Below, piece by piece: positions 42,759 through 51,308 of a stretch of DNA of 64,000 bases (position 1 is the stretch's first letter; each line of letters begins with the position of its first letter). Source of the DNA: Agromyces bracchium (GTDB lineage: Bacteria; Actinomycetota; Actinomycetes; Actinomycetales; Microbacteriaceae). The stretch lies in contig NZ_WMLB01000017.1 of assembly GCF_009709675.1 (NCBI RefSeq), positions 124,001 to 188,000 on the forward strand. Reading direction: 5' to 3'. Below the pieces are notes generated by a model. The model worked only from the letters and a program-made list of their open reading frames with translations, did no database searches and was not told where the DNA came from. Position numbers and translations under genes: made by a program.

Positions 42759-44120
42759 CTACTGGTCGAGCAGCGCCTGCGCGTCGACGTCGACCTGCTG
42801 CAGCAGCGCGTCGATGTCGGCGTTCTCATCGGTCAGGACGGCCTGCACGAGGTTGTCCATGAGGGCGTAGATCGGCTGGGTCTGTCCCTTGAACTCGCCG
42901 ATCGGCGTCTGCTCGAAGATGCCCTCGGTAAAGCCCGCCATCTGATCGAGCGGCACGTTGACGTACGGCTCGATCCAGGTGAGCGACTCCTCGTAGGTCT
43001 CCTGGTCGAGGACCGGCAGCACGGGCGTGCCGACGGCCTGGCCCGCCTCGGAGAGCGCCTTCGCGTCGGCGACCGCGGCGTCCTCGTCGAGCAGCTTCTG
43101 CATGTAGTACCAGTCGATCCACTCGACGGCCGCGGCCTGGGTCTCGTCGTCGAGGTTCGGCGGCATCACGGCGATGTCGCCGCCGCCGAGCACGCCGCCG
43201 CCGTCCTCCGTGGGGATGACGGTCAGGCCGTAGTCGTCGGGCGCCATGCCGAAGTCGCGCACGAGCGCCGTGTAGACGTCGGAGCCCGAGGTGTACATGC
43301 CGAGGTTGCCGGCCGCGAACTCCTGGTTGATGGTGCCCCAGTCGAGGTCGAACGTCGCGCCCATCGAGTCGTCCTCCCAGCGGAGGCCGTGGAGGTACTG
43401 CAGCGTCGCCTTGGTGGCGTCGTTGTCGATCGTCGACGTGTAGGTGCCGTCGTCGTTCGCCGTCTGCAGCGATGCACCGCGCGAGTCGGCCTGCACCGAG
43501 AGCTGCCAGCCGCCGGTGTTGCCGGTCGCCATCGTCGCGTACCCGGCCTTGCCGGTCGCCTCCGAGATCTGCTTCGCCGCCGCGCGGACCTCGTCCCACG
43601 TGGTGGGCGGACTGTCGGGGTCGAGGCCGGCCTCCTCGAACAGCGCGCGGTTGTAGTGCAGGCCGTTGGCGTACGCCTGGCGCGGGAAGCCGAAGACCCG
43701 CCCGTCGGCGTCGGTGACCTCCTCGAGGATGATCGGGTTGAACTTGTCGGCGTAGCCGAGCTCCTCGATCTCGTCGGTGACGTCGGCCAGCTGGCCGTTC
43801 TCGAGCAGCGTCTTCGAGTCGGTGAACGGCACGGTGAACACGTCGGGCAGGCTGCCGCCTGCCAGCTGCGCCGCGAAGGTCGGCGCGGTCCACTCGTACT
43901 CGACGCCGACGATGTCGATGTCGGGGTTCGCCTCCTCGAACTGCGCCTCCTGCTCGGCGAACGCGTCGTAGGCCGCCTGGTCGGCGCCCGGCGGGAAGGT
44001 GGCGACGCGGAGCTCGAGCTTGCCGTCCTCCGAGCCGCTGCCGGACGTGCAGCCGGCCAGGGCGCCCGCGACCGCCAGCGCGGTGATGCCCGCGATCGCG
44101 ATCCTGCGTGATGACTTCAT
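42759..44120 (-). CDS. ABC transporter sugar-binding lipoprotein
   Basis: Extracellular solute-binding protein of the CUT1 family, 453 aa. Signal with lipobox ALAGC (Cys24), then the binding fold (ELRVATFPPGADQAAYDAF, LPDVFTVPFTDSKTLLENG, YANGLHYNRALFEEAGLDP). It delivers an oligosaccharide to the two permeases downstream. The RBS-like AAAGGA lies before ATG 44120, 26 bp after the GH13 gene. The ligand is probably an alpha-glucoside judging by the neighbouring enzyme. Confidence 0.92.
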   Translation of the reverse strand: MKSSRRIAIAGITALAVAGALAGCTSGSGSEDGKLELRVATFPPGADQAAYDAFAEQEAQFEEANPDIDIVGVEYEWTAPTFAAQLAGGSLPDVFTVPFTDSKTLLENGQLADVTDEIEELGYADKFNPIILEEVTDADGRVFGFPRQAYANGLHYNRALFEEAGLDPDSPPTTWDEVRAAAKQISEATGKAGYATMATGNTGGWQLSVQADSRGASLQTANDDGTYTSTIDNDATKATLQYLHGLRWEDDSMGATFDLDWGTINQEFAAGNLGMYTSGSDVYTALVRDFGMAPDDYGLTVIPTEDGGGVLGGGDIAVMPPNLDDETQAAAVEWIDWYYMQKLLDEDAAVADAKALSEAGQAVGTPVLPVLDQETYEESLTWIEPYVNVPLDQMAGFTEGIFEQTPIGEFKGQTQPIYALMDNLVQAVLTDENADIDALLQQVDVDAQALLDQ

Positions 44121-44145
44121 TGTCGTGGTCCTTTCGGTGCTGTGT

Positions 44146-45918
44146 TCAGGTGGTGGTGCGGAGGTGGGTGCGTCCCGCGGCGAGCCGCGGACTCTCCGTC
44201 CCGGTCCGCACGCGGAGCCAGGCCGTCGAGTCGGGTGCGAGCAGGCCGTCCGCGAGCGGGGCGCTCGCGAGCAGGATCCGCTCGTGATCGGGGAGCTCGA
44301 CCGGCGTGCGGCCGAGGTTGGTGACCGAGACGAGGTCGTCGCCCCGGGAGAAGGCGAGCACGTCGGGCCCGAGGTCGAGCCAGGCCATGGGACCGTCGCC
44401 GAACCCCGCCTCGCGGCGGCGGATGCGCAGCGCGTCGCGGTAGAGCCGGAGCATCGAGCCGGCGTCGGCCTCCTGCGCCTGCACGCTGAGCGCCGCCCAC
44501 TCGGCCGGCTGTGGCAGCCACGGTGCGGCGCTCGCGCCGTCGGGGCTGAATCCGAAGGGCGATGCGGTGCCGCGCCAGGGCAGCGGCACGCGGCATCCGT
44601 CACGCCCCGGGTCGACCCCGCCGGAGCGGAAGTGCATCGGGTCCTCGAGCACCTCGCGGGGCAGGTCGACCTCGGGCAGGCCGAGCTCGTCGCCCTGGTA
44701 GAGGTAGAGCGAGCCGGGCAGGGCGGCGGTGAGGAGCGCCGCGGCGCGGGCGCGCCGGGTGCCGAGTTCGACGTCGGTCGGCGTGCCGAAGCGCTTGCGC
44801 GCGAACGCGAACCCCGAGTCCTCGCGGCCGTAGCGCGTGACCGGACGGGTCACGTCGTGGTTCGAGAGCACCCAGGTGCTCGGGGCGCCGACGGGCGCGT
44901 GCGCGTCGAGCATGAGGTCGATCGAGGCGCGGAGCTCCGCGGCGTCCCACGGGCGTGCCATGAAGTCGAAGTTGAACGCCGTGTGCATCTCGTCGGGACG
45001 GAGGTAGGCCGCGAAGCGGGCGGCATCCGGCACCCACACCTCGCCGACGAGCACGCGCGTGCCCTCGTACGAGTCGGCGATGCGCCGCCACGCGCGGTAG
45101 ACGTCGTGCACCTCGTCGCGGTCCTCGGTCGGGTGGCCGCCGGGCTCGACGAGCTCGGGCACCTCGGGCAGGTTCGGGTCCTTGATGAGCAGGCCGGCCG
45201 AGTCGATGCGCACGCCCGCGACGCCGCGGTCGAACCAGAACCGCAGGATGTCCTCGTGCTCGGCGCGCACGTCCGGGTGGTTCCAGTTGAGGTCGGGCTG
45301 CTCGGGCGCGAACAGGTGCAGGTACCACTCCCCCGGCGTGCCGTCGGGGTTCGCGGTGCGCGTCCACGTGCCGCCCTGGAAGTTCGAGACCCAGTCGGTC
45401 GGCGGCTCGTCGCCGTTCGGGCCCTTGCCGGGGTGGAACCAGAAGCGCTCGCGCTCGGGGCTGCCCGAGCCGGCGGCGAGCGCCGCGCGGAACCACTCGT
45501 GCTCGTGCGAGACGTGGTTCGGGACGATGTCGATGATGGTGCGGATGCCGCGCTCGAGCGCCGCACCGATGAGTTCCTCCGCGTCGGCGAGCGTGCCGAA
45601 CGCGGGGTGGATGTCGCGGTAGTCGGCGACGTCGTAGCCGCCGTCGGCGAGCGGGCTCGGGTACCAGGGGTTGAACCAGAGCGCGTCCACGCCGAGCTCC
45701 TGCAGGTGGTCGAGGTGCGCGAGCACCCCCCGGAGGTCGCCCGTGCCGTCGCCGTCGGAGTCCGCGAAGCTGCGCACGTAGACCTGGTAGATCACCGCGC
45801 TCCGCCACCAGAGCGGGTCAGCCGTGAGCGCCGCGGGGATCGTCGCAGGCGCGGCCTGCGGTGCGTTCGCCGACGCGTTCGCCGGTGCGTCGGCGGCCTC
45901 GGTGAGGGGCGTGGTCAC
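44146..45918 (-). CDS. GH13 alpha-glucosidase
   Basis: Cytosolic glycoside hydrolase of 590 aa that splits alpha-glucosidic bonds. GH13 landmarks: VIYQVYVRSFADSDGDGTGD (N-terminus), DIVPNHVSHEH (region I), GVRIDSAGLL (region II, Asp nucleophile), GEVWVPDA (region III, Glu acid/base), LSNHDVTRP (region IV). The first 30 residues are Ala-rich and may be extra. The GTG at 45918 has AGGAG about 11 nt upstream. First gene of the operon with the binding protein and permeases; upstream lies a complex operator region. Confidence 0.93.
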   Translation of the reverse strand: MTTPLTEAADAPANASANAPQAAPATIPAALTADPLWWRSAVIYQVYVRSFADSDGDGTGDLRGVLAHLDHLQELGVDALWFNPWYPSPLADGGYDVADYRDIHPAFGTLADAEELIGAALERGIRTIIDIVPNHVSHEHEWFRAALAAGSGSPERERFWFHPGKGPNGDEPPTDWVSNFQGGTWTRTANPDGTPGEWYLHLFAPEQPDLNWNHPDVRAEHEDILRFWFDRGVAGVRIDSAGLLIKDPNLPEVPELVEPGGHPTEDRDEVHDVYRAWRRIADSYEGTRVLVGEVWVPDAARFAAYLRPDEMHTAFNFDFMARPWDAAELRASIDLMLDAHAPVGAPSTWVLSNHDVTRPVTRYGREDSGFAFARKRFGTPTDVELGTRRARAAALLTAALPGSLYLYQGDELGLPEVDLPREVLEDPMHFRSGGVDPGRDGCRVPLPWRGTASPFGFSPDGASAAPWLPQPAEWAALSVQAQEADAGSMLRLYRDALRIRRREAGFGDGPMAWLDLGPDVLAFSRGDDLVSVTNLGRTPVELPDHERILLASAPLADGLLAPDSTAWLRVRTGTESPRLAAGRTHLRTTT

Positions 45919-45986
45919 GGCGGTCGTGCTCCTGTCGTCGGCGGGCGGCGCGCCGAGTCGGGGGGACCACGGCGTCGATGCCCGTC

Positions 45987-46015
45987 AACGTAATGAGAGC
46001 AACAGGATGATGCAA
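45987..46015 (-). promoter_or_regulatory. Promoter of the alpha-glucoside operon
   Basis: On the minus strand TTGCAT (46015-46010), a 17-bp spacer and TACGTT (45992-45987). It lies in the only A+T-rich pocket of this region (about 45985-46045). Start of transcription near 45980, leader about 60 nt. Confidence 0.55.
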
Positions 46016-46039
46016 CTTTTCAACATCTGAACAAAAGTT
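46014..46039. promoter_or_regulatory. AACTTTT-N12-AAAAGTT inverted repeat
   Basis: Perfect 7-bp arms (46014-46020, 46033-46039), overlapping the -35 box. A candidate operator for the adjacent LacI regulator. Confidence 0.55.
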
Positions 46040-46077
46040 TGCGACGACTTGCGAGCGATTGCGACATTCGCTTGCGG
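46039..46077. promoter_or_regulatory. TTGCGA direct repeats at 10-bp spacing
   Basis: TTGCGA at 46039, 46049 and 46059, with TTGCGG at 46072. The first three are exactly one helical turn apart and sit just upstream of the GH13 promoter. Confidence 0.5.
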
Positions 46078-46165
46078 GACGGCGGCAGCGGGCACGGGGC
46101 GGCACGGAGGTCGCGGCAGGGACGGATCGGCGGGGTTCGGCCGTCCGCCGGCGGGGTTGGGCGCC

Positions 46166-47173
46166 TCAGCGCCGGGCCGGCGCCGTCGAGGCGCGCACCA
46201 CGAGCTCGGGCGCGAAGAAGACCTCGTCGCCGCTCGCACCGTCGCTCGTCATCTGCCGCATGAGCAGCTCGATGATCATCTTGCCCATCGACTCGATCGG
46301 CTGGCGCACGGTCGTCAGCGGCGGCTCGGTGCAGTTCATGAGCGCCGAGTCGTCGTAGCCGATGACCGACACGTCCTCGGGCACGCGCAGCCCGGCGCGG
46401 CGGACGGCGCGCACCGCACCGAGCGCCATCGGGTCGCTCGCGCACACGATGCCCGTGACGCCCGCGGCGAGGAGCTTCGCGGCGGCCGTCTGGCCCGACT
46501 CGAGCGAGTAGAGCGAGTGCACCACGAACTCGTCGGGCAAGTCGACCCTTTGCCGCTCGGCCATCGCGAGGGCCGCGGCGTGCTTGCGCTGCGAGGGCAC
46601 GTGGTCGCGCGGTCCGAGGAGGATGCCGATGCGCTCGTGGCCGAGCTGCAGGAGGTGCCCGAACGCCTGCTCCATCGAGGCGACGTCGTCGCACGAGACG
46701 GTCGCGAACCCGAGGTCGTCGACGGGCGCGCTCACGAGCACGGTCGGAAGCTTTAGCTCACGCAGCCGCTCGTAATGATCGTGGTTCGCCTCGGCCTGGG
46801 TGTACGCGCCGCCCGTGAAGATCACGCCCGACACCTGCTGGTGCAGGAGCAGCTCGACATAGTCGGACTCGGAGACCCCGCCCGCCGTCTGGATGCAGAG
46901 CACCGGCGTGAAGCCGTTCTGGGCGAGGCCGCCGCCGATGACCTCGGCGAGCGCGGGGAAGATCGGGTTCTGCAGCTCGGGCATCATGAGCCCCACGAGC
47001 CGTGCACGTTCGCCGCGCAGCTTCGTCGGCCGCTCGTAGCCGAGCACGTCGAGCGCGGTGAGCACCGCGTCGCGCGTCGACGCCGAGACGCCGGGCTTGC
47101 CGTTCAGCACGCGACTGACCGTCGCCTCGCTCACGCCCACCTTGCGCGCGACGTCCGCCAGCCTCCTCGACAC
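46166..47173 (-). CDS. LacI family regulator of the alpha-glucoside operon
   Basis: A 335-aa LacI protein: HTH LADVARKVGVSEATVSRVLN (from residue 5), hinge near ERPTKLRGERARLVG, and a sugar-binding domain (SVIGYDDSALMNCTEPPLTT). It lies directly upstream of the GH13 gene on the same strand and probably represses the operon until the sugar is present. GTG 47173 has no RBS but TAGCAT 7 nt before it. Confidence 0.9.
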   Translation of the reverse strand: MSRRLADVARKVGVSEATVSRVLNGKPGVSASTRDAVLTALDVLGYERPTKLRGERARLVGLMMPELQNPIFPALAEVIGGGLAQNGFTPVLCIQTAGGVSESDYVELLLHQQVSGVIFTGGAYTQAEANHDHYERLRELKLPTVLVSAPVDDLGFATVSCDDVASMEQAFGHLLQLGHERIGILLGPRDHVPSQRKHAAALAMAERQRVDLPDEFVVHSLYSLESGQTAAAKLLAAGVTGIVCASDPMALGAVRAVRRAGLRVPEDVSVIGYDDSALMNCTEPPLTTVRQPIESMGKMIIELLMRQMTSDGASGDEVFFAPELVVRASTAPARR

Positions 47174-47180
47174 GGCCGCA

Positions 47181-47186
47181 ATGCTA
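47181..47186 (-). promoter_or_regulatory. TAGCAT -10-like hexamer of the LacI gene
   Basis: On the minus strand TAGCAT ends 7 nt before GTG 47173; leaderless. Confidence 0.5.
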
Positions 47187-47225
47187 CGTGAACGAGCGCA
47201 AGAACTCGACAGGATTGCGGGTCGA

Positions 47226-48155
47226 CTATGCCTCAGGTTCGAATCCCGGCGTGCGACCGTCGCGGCCCACGTACTTGACGACGAGGCTGCAGTCGAGATC
47301 GCCGTATCCCTCGTCGATCAGCTGCGTGAACCGCTCCATCGCGAGCCTCCCGGCGGCGAGGTCGAGCCCGGCGGCCTCGCCGGCCTCGAGCGCGTACGAC
47401 AGGTCCTTCTCGGCGAGGCGCGTCGTGAAGGTGGCCTCGAAGTTGCGGTTCGCGGGGCTGGTCGGCACGACCCCGGGCACCGGGTACCACGTGCGCAGCG
47501 GCCACGAGTCGCCCGACGACACCGTCGCGATGTCGTGGAAGATCGTCGGGTCGAGCCCGAGCGCCTCGGCGAGCCGAGCGCCCTCCGACGACGCCTGCAG
47601 CGTGATGAAGAGCATCAGGTTGTTCGCGAGCTTGGCCGCGATGCCCGCGGTCGGCCCGCCCACGACGAACACGTGCCCGGCCATCGGCCCGACGAGCCCG
47701 GCCGCCTCCCCCGTCGCGGACTCCTCGCCACCCAGCATGAACGTCAGCGACCCGGCGTGCGCGCCGGCGATGCCGCCCGAGACGGGCGCGTCGACGAAGC
47801 GGATGCCGCGTGCCTCCGCCGCGTCATGGCACGCGCGCGACGTGGCGACGTCCACGGTCGACGTGTCGAGCACGAGCGCATCGCGCCGCACGACGTCGAA
47901 CAAGCCGACCCGGCCGCCCGCTCCCCCGATGAGCACGTCGCGCGAGTGCTCGGACCTCGGCAGCGAGGTGAACACGGCGTCGGCGTCGCGCGCCGCGGTC
48001 GCGGCATCCGTCACGACCCGCACGCCCGTGACGGCCGCACGCTCGGCCATGCCCGCGTCGACGTCGAAGCCCACGACCTCGTGCCCCGCCTCGACCAGGT
48101 GCGCGGCCATCGGCCCGCCCATGTGCCCGAGTCCGATCCACCCGATCACGGCCAT
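47226..48155 (-). CDS. 3-hydroxyisobutyrate dehydrogenase family oxidoreductase
   Basis: Beta-hydroxyacid dehydrogenase, 309 aa. NAD(P) domain: WIGLGHMGGPMAAHLVEAGH; substrate loop VDAPVSGGIAGAHAGSLTFM; catalytic Lys in AAKLANNLMLF. Possible substrates include 3-hydroxyisobutyrate (valine pathway) and tartronate semialdehyde. GAGGAGG is well placed before ATG 48155; TAGCGT about 49 bp upstream may be the -10. Only 52 bp separate it from the LacI gene. Confidence 0.9.
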   Translation of the reverse strand: MAVIGWIGLGHMGGPMAAHLVEAGHEVVGFDVDAGMAERAAVTGVRVVTDAATAARDADAVFTSLPRSEHSRDVLIGGAGGRVGLFDVVRRDALVLDTSTVDVATSRACHDAAEARGIRFVDAPVSGGIAGAHAGSLTFMLGGEESATGEAAGLVGPMAGHVFVVGGPTAGIAAKLANNLMLFITLQASSEGARLAEALGLDPTIFHDIATVSSGDSWPLRTWYPVPGVVPTSPANRNFEATFTTRLAEKDLSYALEAGEAAGLDLAAGRLAMERFTQLIDEGYGDLDCSLVVKYVGRDGRTPGFEPEA

Positions 48156-48388
48156 CGCGTCCTCCTCGACGTCGCGCGCAGCCCCACCGCCGCACCCGCT
48201 CCCACGCTACGGTGCGGCGCGGCACCGCGCACGGGTCGCTCGTCCCGCGCCGACTCCCGTCGCCTCGACTCGTCGACACGGCACCGCCCACCGCCGGAGC
48301 GCCCGCTCGACTGGAACCGCGGCGCACCGTCAGTGCGGGGTCCACCCGTCGAATGCCGCGAACCGAACGAGCGTCCCTCCGCCGCAGC
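48156..48388. other. Non-coding flank left of the IS element
   Basis: 233 bp without a supportable gene. It holds the probable promoter of the dehydrogenase gene (ACGCTA at 48204-48209, i.e. TAGCGT on the minus strand) and then GC-rich sequence up to the IS end. No remnant of an interrupted gene is recognisable. Confidence 0.5.
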
Positions 48389-48454
48389 AGGGAGAAAAGT
48401 GTCCGCGCCCTCTTCGTCAGGCTGGCTGTGAGTCGGTTCTTGAGGAGGTTGTGG

Positions 48455-48859
48455 GTGTCGGTCGGTGTGGGGTTCACGGATGATGAGATTCGTGAGTTGG
48501 TGGCGGAGTATTACCGGCAGCGGCATGGGAGCAAGGGTGTGTGGCTTGCCGCGCGCGGGCTTACCCGGCGACGGATGGAGCGATGGTCTGCGGCGGTGTT
48601 CGAGGGTGATCTTGACCGGGGCTTGGTTCCACGTAAGGGTGCTCTCGTGACGGTTCCGCCGGGCAAGCGGGCCGCGTTCGAGCGGCAGCGGGCTGCGGAG
48701 CAGGCCGCGCATGAGGCCGAGATCGCGAGGCTTTCCGCTCGGATCCGCGAGTTGGAAGCGACCAACGACGCGCTGGGAAAAGCTATCGGGCTCTTGCACG
48801 AGAGGAACGGACAAGAGCCCGACGGCACCTCGATGACGGCCGATCGTCCCGATTCCTGA
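48455..48859 (+). CDS. IS3 transposase OrfA
   Basis: A 134-aa DNA-binding protein: a helix-turn-helix region (FTDDEIRELVAEYYRQRHG, WLAARGLTRRRMERWSAAV) and a C-terminal leucine-zipper-like helix (IARLSARIRELEATNDALG). GTG 48455 has AGGAGG 6 nt upstream. The next gene is in the -1 frame, and A-AAA-G at 48779-48782 is the probable slippage site for an OrfAB fusion. Confidence 0.75.
   Translation: MSVGVGFTDDEIRELVAEYYRQRHGSKGVWLAARGLTRRRMERWSAAVFEGDLDRGLVPRKGALVTVPPGKRAAFERQRAAEQAAHEAEIARLSARIRELEATNDALGKAIGLLHERNGQEPDGTSMTADRPDS
48779..48783 (+). other. Probable -1 frameshift site (AAAAG)
   Basis: Zero-frame codons GGA-AAA-GCT can slip to read A-AAA-G. From here the OrfB frame is open to 49899 without a stop, as expected for an IS3 OrfAB fusion. 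Confidence 0.5.
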
Positions 48860-48876
48860 CCACCGAGAACGAGCTC

Positions 48877-49899
48877 GTGGCGGCGTTGACCGTCGCGACC
48901 GGATCGCAACGGCAGACGCTCATGATGACCGGCCTGTCGCGATCCACGTGGCACTACCGTCATCATCCGCGTGCCCGGGTGCCGGACCCGGTCCCGCAGC
49001 GGGACCGGGCGTATCCGGCACGGATCGATGACGCGGACCGCGCCGTGATCAGCGAGCGGATCACCGCCGGCTGGCAGGCGGGCCACTCCGTGGATCATGC
49101 GTTCGCTCAGGCGTGGGATGACGGGGTGATGCTCGGCTCGCGCCGCTCGTGGTGGCGGATCGCGGCGGCGATCGAGGACCAGTCCGCCCGCCCGGTCGCG
49201 CCCACGAGACGAACGGCGAAGACGCCGCGGGAAGCGCCGGTGCTCGAGGCGACCGGGCCCGGGCAGGTGTGGTCCTGGGACATCACCGACCTGCGCACCC
49301 CGTGGCGCGGCGTCGCGTTCAAGGCGTACTCGATCATCGACATCTACTCCCGCAAACTCATGGGATGGCGGGTCGAGGACCGCGAGGCCGACGAGTTGGC
49401 GGTCGAGATGTTCCGGCACTCGATCGCCGCGCATGGCGCACCGAACGTGGTGCACGCCGATTCCGGGCCCGCGATGCGGTCGGACGCGCTGAAGACGTTC
49501 CTCGGCCCGCTGGGCATCACGCAGACGCACAACCGGCCACGGGTATCGAACGACAACCCGTTCTCAGAGTCCGAGTTCCGCACGATGAAATACCGGCCGA
49601 ACTACCCCGGCACGTTCACCGATATCGAGCACGCCCGCGCGTACATGAGCTGGTACGTGCCCTGGTACAACCGGAACCACAAGCACTCCGGCATCGCACT
49701 GTTCTCACCCGACGAGGTCCACGACGGCAGCTGGTACTCCCGTTGGCAACACCGCGAGCGAACCCAGCAGGCGTACTACGAGAAGCATCCCGAACGATTC
49801 CGCAACCGTCCACGCACCCCAGCCCCCGCCAACATCGTCGGCATCAACCTGCCCCAACCAGAAGCCCGAAACCAGACCGAACGACTCCACGCAGCTTGA
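48877..49899 (+). CDS. IS3 transposase OrfB (DDE integrase)
   Basis: A 340-aa rve integrase: N-terminal HTH-like part, then the DDE core with WSWDITDLRTPWRG (first Asp), HADSGPAMRSDALK (second Asp) and NDNPFSESEFRTMKY (Glu). The catalytic triad is complete. GTG 48877 is the first start in frame, but the frame continues upstream to the slippage site, so the active enzyme is probably an OrfAB fusion. Confidence 0.88.
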   Translation: MAALTVATGSQRQTLMMTGLSRSTWHYRHHPRARVPDPVPQRDRAYPARIDDADRAVISERITAGWQAGHSVDHAFAQAWDDGVMLGSRRSWWRIAAAIEDQSARPVAPTRRTAKTPREAPVLEATGPGQVWSWDITDLRTPWRGVAFKAYSIIDIYSRKLMGWRVEDREADELAVEMFRHSIAAHGAPNVVHADSGPAMRSDALKTFLGPLGITQTHNRPRVSNDNPFSESEFRTMKYRPNYPGTFTDIEHARAYMSWYVPWYNRNHKHSGIALFSPDEVHDGSWYSRWQHRERTQQAYYEKHPERFRNRPRTPAPANIVGINLPQPEARNQTERLHAA

Positions 49900-50007
49900 C
49901 AACGCCCGGCGGGTCACCTTTCTCCCTCAATCGAGGAGAGACATGGTCTCCACGCATCGAGGAGTGAGCGGCTCATCCTGGCGAGGCGGTGACGACGCGC
50001 CGGTGGC

Positions 50008-50071
50008 ACCGAGCGAACAGGTGGCGAAGGGGCGGGGGCACCGAGCGAGCAGGTGTCGAAGCGGCGGGGGC
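50008..50071. repeat. 32-bp imperfect tandem repeat, 2 copies
   Basis: Units 50008-50039 and 50040-50071, both starting ACCGAGCGA and ending GGCGGGGGC, about 29 of 32 positions alike. Confidence 0.75.
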
Positions 50072-50112
50072 GATGTCCGCGGGAGTCGCGGGCACGCGGG
50101 CGTAGCGGGCAC

Positions 50113-50196
50113 GCGGGCGGCAAGCCACGCAGGGGCGGCGGGCGGGGGCGGGGCGCGGGCGGCAAGCCACGCAGGGGCGGCGGGCGGGGGCGGGGC
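50113..50196. repeat. 42-bp perfect tandem repeat, 2 copies
   Basis: Units 50113-50154 and 50155-50196 are identical, starting GCGGGCGGCAAGCC. Partial copies starting GCGGAACGGCG follow at 50197 and 50221. Confidence 0.85.
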
Positions 50197-50243
50197 GCGG
50201 AACGGCGGGCAGGGCGGGGCGCGGAACGGCGCGCGGCGCGCCC

Positions 50244-51221
50244 TCAGGGGATCGTCTGCGCCGTCACCTCGAGGTCGGAGACGGGGCGCTCGCGCTGCGT
50301 CGCGAGCGCGACCGCAGCGGCGCCGCACACGATGAAGATCGCGATCGCCTCGATCGGCGTGAACGACTCGCCGAGCACGAGCACGCCGAAGACCGCCGCG
50401 ATGACCGGGCCGAAGCTCGTGATGATCGCGTAGAGCCGCGGCGTGATGCGGCGGAGGATGTACGTGTCGAGGCTGTACGGCAACGCCGAGCTCAGCACGC
50501 CCACGCCGAGCAGCAGTCCCGCGATGCGCCAGTCGACGACGGATGCGTCGAACGTCCAGATCGCGACGGGCAGCAGCAGCGCGAGGCTCACCAGGCTCGC
50601 GACCGTCAGGCCCTCGAGCCCCGGCAGGCGAGTCGCCACGCGGCGCGTGAGCAGGATGTAGGCGGCCCAGCTCGCCGCGGCGGCGAGCGCGAGCAGCACG
50701 CCGAGCGGGTCGACGCCGTCTGCCGCCGAACCCGCCGCGGCCGCGGCATCCGCCCCGCCCTCGCCGATGCCCGGCGCGATCAGGAGGTAGACCCCTGCGC
50801 CGGCCGCGATCGCGCACGCCACGTCGAGCACGCGCCGCGAGGTGAACAGGGCGATCGAGAGCGGTCCGAGGAACTCGATGGTCGCCGCGATGCCGAGGCC
50901 GAGGCGGTCGATCGACATGTAGAACGTGACGTTCATGACGGCCAGCACGACGCCGAGCGCGATCGCCGGGCGCAGGCGGTGCCACGTGAGTTCCGCCCGC
51001 TTCGGGCGGTAGAACGGCAGCACCGCGGCGGCCATCACGAGTTGGCGCACCGCGACGACGACGAACGCGCCGACGACGGGGATGACGAGTCCGGCGAGCG
51101 ACGAGCCGAAGTTGATCGACACCTCCGTGCCGAGCTGGGTCGCCGCCCCTGCGAACCGGCGGCGCCGGAGGGCGGCGTCGGCGTGGGCGGGAAGCGACCC
51201 CGGATCGGTCTCGTGCGGCAC
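50244..51221 (-). CDS. EamA family transporter (RhtA-like)
   Basis: Drug/metabolite transporter of 325 aa with ten membrane segments in two EamA repeats. Typical pieces: FYMSIDRLGLGIAATIEFLG, SWAAYILLTRRVATRLPGLE, RLYAIITSFGPVIAAVFGVL. RhtA-type members export amino acids such as threonine and homoserine; the substrate here is unproven. GTG 51221 lacks an RBS, but TATCGT lies 6 nt upstream. Confidence 0.88.
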   Translation of the reverse strand: MPHETDPGSLPAHADAALRRRRFAGAATQLGTEVSINFGSSLAGLVIPVVGAFVVVAVRQLVMAAAVLPFYRPKRAELTWHRLRPAIALGVVLAVMNVTFYMSIDRLGLGIAATIEFLGPLSIALFTSRRVLDVACAIAAGAGVYLLIAPGIGEGGADAAAAAGSAADGVDPLGVLLALAAAASWAAYILLTRRVATRLPGLEGLTVASLVSLALLLPVAIWTFDASVVDWRIAGLLLGVGVLSSALPYSLDTYILRRITPRLYAIITSFGPVIAAVFGVLVLGESFTPIEAIAIFIVCGAAAVALATQRERPVSDLEVTAQTIP

Positions 51222-51227
51222 GGAACG

Positions 51228-51233
51228 ACGATA
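51228..51233 (-). promoter_or_regulatory. TATCGT -10-like hexamer of the EamA gene
   Basis: On the minus strand TATCGT ends 6 nt before GTG 51221; leaderless. Confidence 0.5.
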
Positions 51234-51308
51234 CGCGGTGCGCGACTCGCCCCCGAACCTGTCGCCGAGCCGCGGCGCGCTGCGGTTGGCTGGGATCAGG
51301 GGTGCACG

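Larger units (their letters stand above)
48389..49927 (+). mobile_element. IS3-family insertion sequence
   Basis: About 1.54 kb with two overlapping-frame genes of the IS3 layout. The ends are imperfect inverted repeats starting AGGGAGAAA on both sides (48389 onward; 49927 backward); roughly the first 9 bp are perfect, then similarity is patchy for 40 bp. No clear 3-bp target duplication was found. Lower GC at third positions than the neighbours fits acquisition by transfer. Both genes look intact, so the element may still be active. Confidence 0.8.
49928..50243. other. G-rich low-complexity region right of the IS
   Basis: 316 bp, strongly G-rich on the plus strand, without a credible gene: reading frames give only Arg/Pro/Gly repeats. 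It holds two tandem repeat blocks and the 3' end of the EamA transcript. Confidence 0.6.

Noticed and set aside
48389-49927. 3-bp target site duplication of the IS3 element
   Set aside because: Neither possible end position (AGGGAG or GGGAG) gives identical flanking triplets.
50008-50196. Tandem repeats considered as a CRISPR array
   Set aside because: The units abut without unique spacers and there are only two copies of each; no cas genes nearby.
49943-50335. Possible 130-codon gene right of the IS
   Set aside because: The product is Gly/Arg/Ala repeats created by the tandem repeats and it overlaps the EamA gene.
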